Shown piece after piece: positions 18,433 to 25,243 of a stretch of DNA of 43,825 bases (position 1 is the stretch's first letter; every line of letters starts with the position of its first letter). The notes beneath the pieces are model-generated. The model was not told where the DNA came from. It saw only the letters and a list, made by a program, of their open reading frames with translations, and searched no databases. Position numbers and translations under genes: made by a program. Source of the DNA: an uncultured archaeon (lineage in GTDB: Archaea > Thermoproteota > CALKCG01 > B24); NCBI GenBank assembly GCA_938082915.1, contig CALKCG010000039.1:1-43825 (forward strand). The letters are read 5' to 3'.

Positions 18433-20514
18433 CTAAAGCAGCGCCGACGATGATATGTCCATCAGTTTGATGTTCATTTTTTCGTTTCTTTTCTCAGGAG
18501 AAACGCTCAATTGCGTTATCTTACGCTCAGATTGTAATTCCTCGATTTTTCCCTCAAAAGAAGCTTGACCTTCGCTCCGATGAATACGCTCGTCAACCCC
18601 GGATTCTACAATATGAGTTTTCTCTTCATTCGAAGGCTTTCCTGGTTTGAAGTACTTCTCATAGAGCTGCTCCACAGTAAGCCTCTCCCCGGTGAAATCA
18701 TATATTATAAAATCTGGAGTCGGCGAGCGTATTCTTCTAAGCTCATCCCAGGCTTCTTTCAGAGTTTCAAGCCCAAAATTGAGGTCTGAGCGTAAAATAT
18801 CCTTTTTGATCGTTTTAAAATCAGTTAAAACCCTGTATATCTCCCTCCTCTTATCTTCCGGGTCTGGCTCTGATGTTATGAAGCCGGCGTTTTTTAAAGG
18901 CTTAAGGTAGTGTGTTCTAACCGTCACATCTGCAAGGGTCTTGCCGAGCTGTTTAGGCGTTGCGTCTACAAGCTCTCCAACTGTGAATGGTCCTCGAGAA
19001 TTCCAAACTGGTATGACGACCTTCTTGAAGAACTCTACCACGTTTCTAGAGAGCCCAGTCAAAATCGTCATTACGTCTTCTTCGCTGAAGAATAGCGGGT
19101 ATACTTCTTCAAAGTCTTCACGTGTGACGACTATGTACTCAGTGCCGTCTGCGAACACGAGCCTAGGCCTTGAGAAAACGTTTAAGGCCGCATGCGCCTG
19201 CAGTAGCGCTAGAAACCTGTCTACGTCACGCATCCTACGGCCAACATCCGCGGGGAACAGTTCGCCTATCTGCTTGTGATACGGTATCCAGAACATGGAG
19301 CCCTTTGGGTTTCCATGCGCCCTAACCTTACGCTTGACCTCTATAAGCCTATCTTTGACGGCTTCTAATGCCTCTCTAGCCCAATCCTCCTTATCGAGCT
19401 CTAGAATGGAGCTGAGTACTTGTATAGGCATGCCTCTCAGCATGGCTTTGAACTTTATGGCTGATCTATACTTCCTCTCACCCATGGATGGGCTTACAGT
19501 GGTAAACCTGCTCACGGTCTGCGTCCAATCGTCCTCGCTAGACTCACCCCTAGTGCGTATGAATATTGCGACTGGCCATCCGCGTAAGATGACGTGAACC
19601 GTTTTCAACGGGCCTCTAGCCTTGCGGTCTGTGAACTTGTAGTCCGCCTCGTAGACGTCGTGGCTCAGTATTGGATAGAGCTTCTTGAGCGTCTCAGGGT
19701 GTGGTCTATCCAAGAATATGAGTATCTTGTTCTCCAAGTCTACTAGGTATGCGGCTTTCGATGCGAGTTGCACGAGTTCTTGCCTAAGCCTCCTACGCTC
19801 ATCCCTGTCCTTAGTCTCCCTCAGCCTAGCTTGGACATCCAGTATCTTAGGCTCTAAAGGCTCCCTAGTCTCAGCGTCTACGAGTGCGCCGTGTTCGTGG
19901 GCTATGGCCGTAGGGCTAAGCCCCGCCAAATACCATATGTCGCCCTGAGGGAAGAGCCTAGCCACCTCCACGACTGGGTACGTCTTACCCTCGCTGGAAG
20001 GCGACTCTACGCCTAGGTTTGCAGGCTCAGTTATGTACGCGGTCACCATGTGTAGCGATGCCATCTTGACCATGTGGTCGTCTTCCTTGACCGTGCTACG
20101 CCTGATTTCGACGAGCCTATCGAACAGGTCCAAGCCCCTCAGCTCGCTTTCCATGTCGCTCTGCCCCCTCTGGATTGCGTTTACCAAATCGCCTTTGAAG
20201 TAGCTTACAACACCCATCCAAGCCGCGAATACGGATTTCGCACTCGCCTTAAGCTGCCCAGCTACCTCGCCAGTACTCAGGTTTAGGAGTTCGTCGAAGG
20301 CTAAAGGCTTTGACTTGAACCCATCCGTCTCGAAAAACCATAGACCGCCTTGCTTGACTACGCGGATGGAGGATTCGAAGTCTTCACAAGCATCGCATGC
20401 GGTATTCGACAGTAGGCATAGACCACCGTCGTAATGTACGCATTCGTCTCTAGCCCCTCCAGCTTTAAAGGAAAGGTTCAAACCCTTTAATTGAGGTGTA
20501 TTCTCTTGATTCAA
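18433..20514 (-). CDS. P-loop ATPase with zinc motif and winged-helix domain, possible replication protein
   Basis: The largest gene of the element (693 aa). N-terminal Cys25, Cys33, Cys40 and Cys43 form a likely zinc site. A divergent Walker A 'SPSSEGKT' is at 171-178 and a Walker B 'ILIFLDRP' at 264-271, followed by 'SHDVYEADYKFTDR' and 'VHVILRGWPVAIFIRT', the last resembling a sensor strand. Between them lies a charged helical insert (225-250). Around 515-560 a winged-helix segment is visible ('VRTHYLKPLKNAGFITSEPD'), then a polar tail. Proteins of this type occur in archaeal mobile elements; I infer a helicase or initiator role. No primase or polymerase motif is visible. The strict function is unknown. 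Confidence 0.65.
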   Translation of the reverse strand: MNQENTPQLKGLNLSFKAGGARDECVHYDGGLCLLSNTACDACEDFESSIRVVKQGGLWFFETDGFKSKPLAFDELLNLSTGEVAGQLKASAKSVFAAWMGVVSYFKGDLVNAIQRGQSDMESELRGLDLFDRLVEIRRSTVKEDDHMVKMASLHMVTAYITEPANLGVESPSSEGKTYPVVEVARLFPQGDIWYLAGLSPTAIAHEHGALVDAETREPLEPKILDVQARLRETKDRDERRRLRQELVQLASKAAYLVDLENKILIFLDRPHPETLKKLYPILSHDVYEADYKFTDRKARGPLKTVHVILRGWPVAIFIRTRGESSEDDWTQTVSRFTTVSPSMGERKYRSAIKFKAMLRGMPIQVLSSILELDKEDWAREALEAVKDRLIEVKRKVRAHGNPKGSMFWIPYHKQIGELFPADVGRRMRDVDRFLALLQAHAALNVFSRPRLVFADGTEYIVVTREDFEEVYPLFFSEEDVMTILTGLSRNVVEFFKKVVIPVWNSRGPFTVGELVDATPKQLGKTLADVTVRTHYLKPLKNAGFITSEPDPEDKRREIYRVLTDFKTIKKDILRSDLNFGLETLKEAWDELRRIRSPTPDFIIYDFTGERLTVEQLYEKYFKPGKPSNEEKTHIVESGVDERIHRSEGQASFEGKIEELQSERKITQLSVSPEKRNEKMNIKLMDISSSALL

Positions 20515-20534
20515 ATTCCTACCACCCTTTGCTT

Positions 20535-20777
20535 CTACCGCTTACCTCTCCGCTTCAAGCGTCTTCGAATCGCATCTTCCAATATTGGACACCTAGCGTG
20601 GACGACCTTAGGATACTCTTCGACTTGAACGGGTGATAGGTATCTTCGGCTAATCGCGTGGAAAAACAGTCTAATGTCCGCCTCGCCTCTAGCCTGTTTG
20701 CCGCAAGCCTCATAACCGCATAGGTCGCAGCAGTCGCATATCACCTTGTTCTCATCTATTACTGCGAAAATCGGCAT
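20535..20777 (-). CDS. Small Cys-rich (zinc-finger-like) protein
   Basis: An 80-aa protein with a cysteine cluster in its first third ('VICDCCDLCGYEACGK', residues 12-27) and a strongly basic end ('RRRLKRRGKR'). The pattern suggests metal binding with nucleic-acid contact. It lies between the 47-aa ribbon-helix-helix gene (13 bases upstream) and the ATPase gene (20 bases downstream) in the element's operon. No family recognised. Confidence 0.6.
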   Translation of the reverse strand: MPIFAVIDENKVICDCCDLCGYEACGKQARGEADIRLFFHAISRRYLSPVQVEEYPKVVHARCPILEDAIRRRLKRRGKR

Positions 20778-20790
20778 TTTTTATCAGCCC

Positions 20791-20934
20791 TCAATTTCCA
20801 GTTTTTCCGGCCTTCTCCAAGAGACGCCTAACGACATCCTCGTACAGCTCGCCCTTACGCCCCAATCGCTTCAAAAGCTCTACGGTCTCCTTCTTCAAAG
20901 CTATCGTGGTCCAATTTTCTTTTACTCTGACCAT
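20791..20934 (-). CDS. 47-aa ribbon-helix-helix (CopG-like) DNA-binding protein
   Basis: A very short gene reading 'MVRVKENWTTIALKKETVEL' then 'LKRLGRKGELYEDVVRRLLE'. The TTIALKKETVELLK strand-helix and the YEDVVRRLLEKA helix fit a CopG-type ribbon-helix-helix dimer. It has a strong GGAGGTT ribosome site (20,941-20,947) 6 bases before its ATG. It is the first gene of the leftward operon of the integrated element, so it is a natural candidate for an autorepressor acting on the repeat-rich region just upstream. Calls by automatic annotation often miss genes of this size. Confidence 0.8.
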   Translation of the reverse strand: MVRVKENWTTIALKKETVELLKRLGRKGELYEDVVRRLLEKAGKTGN

Positions 20935-21215
20935 ATTTTCAACCTCCTGCCACGCCTAGTCTTATGCTAAGCGTGGCTTCAGGGGTTTGGAGAAATAGTT
21001 TAAGTGATCCTACCACCCTAGAAGGCGGATTAACCTAGAAGCCACGCAGCCTCTAGATCTAGGCTAGATGAGGCGACTTATACTCGGCTGAAGCATAGTG
21101 TAAGCTGGGAGGATGCCACTCTCGGACGCTCGGTCTTAAGCCGAGCCGGGCGGCTTTTGTCATAGGCTCATCTCATAGCCTCTATCAATTATATAAGGTC
21201 ATCATATATAAACTT
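20935..21215 (-). promoter_or_regulatory. Structured leader / operator region of the element operon
   Basis: A 354-base gap separates the divergent operon starts. On the minus strand a TATA-like GTTTATATAT (21,204-21,213) would start a leader of about 250 bases. It contains, in order, AGGCT/AGCCT arms (21,177-21,181 and 21,164-21,168), GCTCGG/CCGAGC arms (21,128-21,133 and 21,141-21,146, with CTTAAG inside), GCCTC/GAGGC arms around TAGATCTA (21,049-21,074), and a perfect 10-base pair GCGTGGCTTC/GAAGCCACGC (20,971-20,980 and 21,038-21,047). The motif GCCACGC occurs a third time at 20,949-20,955, touching the AGGAGG ribosome site. The middle copy could pair with either neighbour. It may instead be a set of operators or an origin. 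Confidence 0.5.
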
Positions 21216-21288
21216 TTCTCTTTTTATAAACACTTCTCTTTAAGTAAATTTTAAATATGAGCTTTACGAAAGTTATACTCGGTGACCA

Positions 21289-21954
21289 TTGTTGAGTGGT
21301 AAGGGGAGGCCGAGTTTAGACGTCTACGGCAACCCCGTTTTCCTACAGACCATAACCCTCATAGCGAAAGGAGTGAATACCCCGGTCGAAATATCTGGAA
21401 GGCTGGGCTTAAAGCAGACCACGCTCGTAAAATACTTGAACATCTTGCGTAGAAATGGCTTCGTAAGGTATGGTGAGAAGAGCGGTAAAAACCAGCCCTA
21501 CGTCGTAAACTGGGATAGACTCGCCGAAGCCTTCATAGATACCGTCTTGGGTGGAAGGCTTTGGGTCAAGGCGTTGAAAGAGGCGGAGTTGATCCCCGTT
21601 GGAGAAAGACCACACGCCGAGGCCTTTCCCCCGTTGGAAAAAGTTGAGGAACTCATGGGGTTGAGCGTTAAGGAGCTGGCCTCGAAGGCTAGTGTCATAG
21701 ACATCGTTAGAGCAGGCTTGGAAGAGCTCGGCAAAAGTCCAGAGCTTGTTAAAAACTTGAAAATAGGCTTGAAAGAGTACTTCGCCTCTTTCGCTGATAT
21801 GCTTGCGAAGGTCAGAGGACTTTACGACTTAAACGTCGATGAAGAGCTGAGGAGGCTCTTCGAGGATATTTCAACCCGCCTACGTCATCCTGGGAGTTTC
21901 GACTGGTTCAATGCGATGAAAAAACGCGGGATAATTCGCGAAGTAAAAGCCTAA
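21289..21954 (+). CDS. Winged-helix transcriptional regulator
   Basis: A 221-aa protein. Its first 70 residues form a winged helix-turn-helix: 'FLQTITLIAKGVNTPVEISGRLGLKQTTLVKYLNILRRNGFVRYGEK', the ArsR/MarR-like arrangement with recognition helix 'KQTTLVKYLNIL'. The rest is helical and may dimerise or bind a ligand. It is transcribed away from the element's main operon and probably regulates it and itself. The start is TTG at 21,289 (or the adjacent TTG at 21,292); TATA-like boxes occur at 21,222-21,231 and 21,249-21,258. No specific family name can be given. Confidence 0.75.
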   Translation: MLSGKGRPSLDVYGNPVFLQTITLIAKGVNTPVEISGRLGLKQTTLVKYLNILRRNGFVRYGEKSGKNQPYVVNWDRLAEAFIDTVLGGRLWVKALKEAELIPVGERPHAEAFPPLEKVEELMGLSVKELASKASVIDIVRAGLEELGKSPELVKNLKIGLKEYFASFADMLAKVRGLYDLNVDEELRRLFEDISTRLRHPGSFDWFNAMKKRGIIREVKA

Positions 21955-21959
21955 ACGCG

Positions 21960-21997
21960 TTTTTCGATTTCTCCATTTTTTACGGTTCTAAGTTTTT
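21960..21997 (+). terminator. Poly-T terminator
   Basis: Three T runs (5, 6 and 5 T) at 21,960-21,964, 21,976-21,981 and 21,993-21,997 follow the regulator's stop codon, the usual form of archaeal intrinsic termination. Confidence 0.5.
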
Positions 21998-22445
21998 ATC
22001 TTGAGTTTTAAAAGAATCAATGAATGCCGTACACTATCCGTTTAATTCCATCAATTGACCCTGCCATTCACCTACCCTTCTCGCTAAGCGAATAATATGC
22101 CCTATGGTCTTGAAGCTACGATTCTAGTCCTATAAGACTTCCCCATCCAAAAGACCTACTCTGGTGATATACCTTTGTGAATTTGATGGGCTTTGTGAAC
22201 TGGGATAAGGGCTGATCTTCAGAGGCGTCGACGGCTGGGAAGTCGAAGCTTTAGAAGTCTTTAACAGCTGTAATAAGGCCCCTCGACGTGAAATACCGTC
22301 GGAGGAAAACACATACTCCCAGCATACTCACAAAATGCACTAAGCTCCTCGCATGGCTTTACCACTCAAGCTCAGCCCTACGCCCTAGGCTGTGGGCTTA
22401 GACTTGGCGTAGAAGTACTCTTCATCGTAGTAGTTTTCGGCTGGG
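21998..22445. other. Intergenic region, no convincing gene
   Basis: About 450 bases without a supported gene. A short protein-like stretch on the plus strand ('FRGVDGWEVEALEVFNSCNK', ending at the stop at 22,341-22,343) has no start codon and may be a gene fragment. The region is consistent with decayed sequence at the right side of the integrated element. Confidence 0.3.
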
Positions 22446-22895
22446 TTGCAGGTTCAGCTCAACACGAGTTTCAAACGTTTAAACGAAAGGTTAAAAACGA
22501 CACCTTCTCTCAGAGAATTACTGTTGGTGAATTCTTTGGTGTACGTTTCTAATTGGGCTAAGGCACTCATTGAAAAGTATTACGGTGCCTGCGGTCTTAA
22601 AGATTCCATCTTCCGATTAATAGAGGTGCTTCCAGACCGTTTAAACTTGAAACTGGGTAAGAGTAGGGACTTCTGGCTTAGAGAATTGGACGATCCTGCG
22701 TCCAAGATCCACGCGCTAAACCTATTGGATGGGGCCATAGAGCACTCTATCAACGTGGCGAAGCACTTATCTGAGAAAACTGGAGTAGAGTTCTGCAAAC
22801 ACCTCAGGGACTCGATAGAGCGAGACTGGATTGGAAGTTGGTTGACGGGCTACATAAGGAGCATGCTGTCAACATACTACAATTTAGGAGTTTGA
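22446..22895 (+). CDS. Hypothetical helical protein
   Basis: A 149-aa protein that I do not recognise. It is predicted helical and soluble, with 'LRELLLVNSLVYVSNWAKALIEKYYGACGLKDSIFRLIEVLPD' in the first half and 'ALNLLDGAIEHSINVAKHLSEKTG' in the second. No transmembrane segment or metal motif is seen. The start is a TTG with no clear ribosome site, so the N-terminus is unsure. It lies between the element's regulator and the TBP-like pseudogene, on the opposite strand from the latter. Confidence 0.5.
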   Translation: MQVQLNTSFKRLNERLKTTPSLRELLLVNSLVYVSNWAKALIEKYYGACGLKDSIFRLIEVLPDRLNLKLGKSRDFWLRELDDPASKIHALNLLDGAIEHSINVAKHLSEKTGVEFCKHLRDSIERDWIGSWLTGYIRSMLSTYYNLGV

Positions 22896-22946
22896 CTATC
22901 ATTCGAGCCCACCGCCGCTCACTACCCATGGCTTAGACGCTCCTCT

Positions 22947-23309
22947 TTAAGATGTATTTGAGGCCGTGCTCCGTTTCTCCACGACGTTCATGAGCATGGT
23001 ATACGCTATCGTCAAGTCTTTCTCTGCGTCTTTAACGCTCTTGGTACCCACGCCTATCATCTTTCCGGACCCGAACACCGTGACTTTCCCTTTCATACCC
23101 TTGACCTTCACGTAAGCACACCTATACCTCGGATATCTAAGGTTTAGCTTTACGTACTCAGGAAGATCTCCAGCTAGACGCTCAAGGTCCCTCTGAATGG
23201 TAGGCTGCAGGTTTCGACCACGTTGACAATTCTAACGTCTATATGACTCGCATGTCCCATTTCAGACAACCCCTTTAGATCGTACTTCTTCTAGAGGCTT
23301 TACCCTCAC
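22947..23309 (-). pseudogene. Frameshifted one-lobe TBP-like gene
   Basis: Read with two one-base shifts this stretch gives a single TATA-binding-protein-like lobe. A GTG start at 23,307-23,309 after GGAGGAGGCGAG opens 'VRVKPLEEVRSKG'. A shift in the G run at 23,270-23,273 leads to 'LSEMGHASHIDVRIVNVVE'. A second shift near 23,215-23,222 leads to 'NLQPTIQRDLERLAGDLPEY' and then 'YRCAYVKVKGMKGKVTVFGSGKMIGVGTKSVKDAEKDL'. The order VRIVNVV, NLQ, LERLA, FGSGKMIGVGTKS matches one TBP repeat ('VRIVNVVATVNL', 'IFSSGKIVCTGAKS'). The second repeat is absent. It is a decayed or truncated TBP paralogue, unless the shifts are sequence errors. Confidence 0.55.
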
Positions 23310-23419
23310 CTCGCCTCCTCCAGGTCAGTACATCCACTCAATCCTTAACCTTATACCCTATCTTTTCCCTCTCATACTCCCCCGGTTTCATGAAGTGTAC
23401 CAGTTAGTCGGCAATTTCT

Positions 23420-23740
23420 CTACCTGTAATGACTAATCACGTATGAGGTTGGTTCGCCTATTACTCCCCTTTTCATATGTCTTCGGGACGATGACCGTTC
23501 TAAAGCACTATGCTCTGATTGTCCTACCACCAATCCACACTTGGGGCAAACAAACTCAGTCGATAAATACCAAGGTCTTGGCCGTTGACAGTAAGTTGGC
23601 CCCACTCCCTCTGGGCTTATTATTGGAATTTGTGGCTCGACTAGAGGGATGTTACATATGGGACATACCATAGACGATTCAAATTTCTTATCCCTAGGAT
23701 TGGATTTTTCTAAAACCTTTCTATTCTCCATGTTCGTCAT
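23420..23740 (-). CDS. Short zinc-ribbon protein resembling the N-terminus of TFB
   Basis: A 106-aa protein with two CxxC pairs: Cys26/Cys29 ('VCPICN') and Cys65/Cys68 ('EFVCPKCGLVVGQ'). The segment 'KRGVIGEPTSYVISHYR' at its end resembles the linker after the zinc ribbon of archaeal TFB ('RTGAPTSYTIHD'). The 35-residue spacing between the pairs is about twice that of TFB, and no cyclin-like repeats follow. It is on the same strand and just upstream of the TBP-like pseudogene, which is what makes the TFB reading attractive. A generic zinc-ribbon protein or a truncated gene are alternatives. Confidence 0.45.
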   Translation of the reverse strand: MTNMENRKVLEKSNPRDKKFESSMVCPICNIPLVEPQIPIISPEGVGPTYCQRPRPWYLSTEFVCPKCGLVVGQSEHSALERSSSRRHMKRGVIGEPTSYVISHYR

Positions 23741-23926
23741 ATTCCAACTAAGATTCCTCTACACTTATTATTTTTGCTCCCAATCAGGGAATTTGTTAGT
23801 GATGGGGAATTCGTCCATAAATCTGATGGACACCAACAAAATTCTTATGTAAGAGCGTTAGTCTAATTGTTGTTCTAGTATTGATTTAGGTGGCTTCAAA
23901 TCTAAAAGGGAAGGAGTAAGAAGATG

Positions 23927-24409
23927 TCACGTTTTTATGGCAGCAATTATCTCGCCTATGGCTTTGGACACTGCTTTCGCGCTATTGTGGGAGACCAACC
24001 TCTTCTCTTGTCGATCCCCGAGCTGCTCCGTCAAATCTAGTGCGAGTTCGACCATGCTCGTCAAGTAGCGCATAAGCGGCATCCCGCCGTGGAGCATTTT
24101 ATCGAGCACCTGTGCGTGAGTCAGGGGCTTCTGTTTTGCGTATACGGCCAGTAAGAACACGGTTAACGCTAGTCCAGCACTCCATGGGACTTTTACGAGG
24201 CTTCTACCGTTTTCCTTCTCAAGCGAATACTCGATTCTATTGATGTCTAGGGTTAAGAGTATATGCTTGTAGAGTTCGGACGCCCTCTTTCCTCCTAGCG
24301 TAATGTAGTATCGTGATTCTATGCTTGGAAATTTGACTCCCATCATGCACCTCTTAGGGTTCCTCGAGTGCTTGTATATCAGCCAGTATTCGCCCTCTGT
24401 CTTGACCAT
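23927..24409 (-). CDS. Hypothetical protein, last gene of the BREX-like operon
   Basis: A 160-aa protein with no family I can name. The first part has strands and basic residues ('GEYWLIYKHSRNPKRCMMGVKF'). The middle holds a moderately hydrophobic helix ('AGLALTVFLLAVYAKQ'), probably buried rather than membrane-spanning. The end is helical ('AKAVSKAIGEIIAAIKT'). It starts 6 bases after the PglZ-like gene, so it is very likely part of the same system. It could be a small subunit of the complex. Confidence 0.6.
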   Translation of the reverse strand: MVKTEGEYWLIYKHSRNPKRCMMGVKFPSIESRYYITLGGKRASELYKHILLTLDINRIEYSLEKENGRSLVKVPWSAGLALTVFLLAVYAKQKPLTHAQVLDKMLHGGMPLMRYLTSMVELALDLTEQLGDRQEKRLVSHNSAKAVSKAIGEIIAAIKT

Positions 24410-24415
24410 GAAGTC

Positions 24416-25243
24416 TCACCCCACTATCAGCATTGTTGAGAATGGGCTTAAACACGCTTTCTCCCCCGTGAACGCGTGGAGTAGGGAGCATCCATCTGGC
24501 TCTAGGGAGACGTCATATCCGTGGTCAGATAAAACTAGGACCGTGTAGTCTTCAGATAAGATGGCTATTTCAAACGCTATATCCTCAATAACTCTATGAA
24601 GGCTGACGGACATGTCGGACGTGCTCGGAAACTTTTCATACTGAGTTCTGTGGACCAGCTCATCAATGCCTCTCAGGACGGTATACCCCGCCGCCTTAAA
24701 CCTAGTTTTGAGAGCTTCTCCTACTGTGAACATAGTCATTTTTTCAAGTTGGGATTTGAGGATTATGGAAGTCAAATACTCGTATGTCTTAGTCGCACCA
24801 CCTGGATTTATCGAATACAGTAGCCCGTCTAAGTGAATAATTTTGGAGAACCTGTCGTAAAGGTATACGTATTCTGGAAGGGATAGGCAATCGCACAAGA
24901 CTACGTATGGTTTTTTCTTACGCGTCCTAAGGGCGGATTCGACTTTTTCAATAGCGTAGAGGATGCTCCCACCTGAAAGAATTAAGCCCTCCTTGGATAG
25001 TCTGTTCATAGAACCTATAAAGGCTTTACCTATTTCAACCGACTCCTCTAGTAGAGGATTGCGGGAAACTTGCTCGCAAAACTCTGGTCTACCGTAGGCT
25101 ACGCATAAACATGTAAAAAGCATATGCGCATATCTCTTTAACGATTCATCCCTCAGGGATAGTCTAATGGATTTGGAAAGCTTAAATGCATAGTCCCTAA
25201 GCAGGCTTAGGGAGGAGGACCACTCAACCCTCAACTCATCCAC
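24416..25243 (-). CDS. Compact PglZ-like protein (alkaline-phosphatase superfamily)
   Basis: A 275-aa protein. 'YVVLCDCLSLPEYVYLYD' (113-130) places Asp118 and Ser121 where PglZ proteins carry a metal ligand and a Ser/Thr in their first phosphatase-fold motif. 'YTVLVLSDHGYDVS' (233-246) matches the second metal motif, with Asp240 and His241; His256 could be a third ligand. PglZ is a core protein of BREX/Pgl phage defence but is usually 600-900 aa, so this is a minimal version with only an N-terminal helical part added. It overlaps the DUF499 ATPase by 8 bases, the usual partner type of PglZ. The call rests on motif and context, not overall similarity. Confidence 0.65.
   Translation of the reverse strand: MDELRVEWSSSLSLLRDYAFKLSKSIRLSLRDESLKRYAHMLFTCLCVAYGRPEFCEQVSRNPLLEESVEIGKAFIGSMNRLSKEGLILSGGSILYAIEKVESALRTRKKKPYVVLCDCLSLPEYVYLYDRFSKIIHLDGLLYSINPGGATKTYEYLTSIILKSQLEKMTMFTVGEALKTRFKAAGYTVLRGIDELVHRTQYEKFPSTSDMSVSLHRVIEDIAFEIAILSEDYTVLVLSDHGYDVSLEPDGCSLLHAFTGEKACLSPFSTMLIVG

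Larger units (their letters stand above)
15728..21954. mobile_element. Integrated plasmid- or virus-like element
   Basis: The segment begins 4 bases after rimI with a tyrosine integrase and contains an almost unbroken leftward operon: integrase, ribbon-helix-helix-like protein, Cas4-like nuclease, small Cys-rich proteins, P-loop ATPase and small regulators. A divergent winged-helix gene lies at its other end. By eye it is richer in G+C than the flanks, especially 17,000-20,500. Codon usage and gene types differ from the chromosome to its left. The right end is uncertain; decayed genes to 23,900 may also belong to it. I could not find matching attachment-site repeats or a tRNA target. Confidence 0.7.

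Noticed and set aside
20949..21181. tRNA or rRNA gene in the structured intergenic region
   Set aside because: The stems do not form a cloverleaf and no T-loop or anticodon arrangement was found.
22130..22312. 60-aa minus-strand frame in the gap after the regulator
   Set aside because: Low-complexity Ser-rich translation with no ribosome site or promoter; reads as chance.
23443..23673. Plus-strand frame over the TFB-like gene
   Set aside because: The minus strand carries the CxxC-rich protein; the plus-strand translation has no recognisable features.
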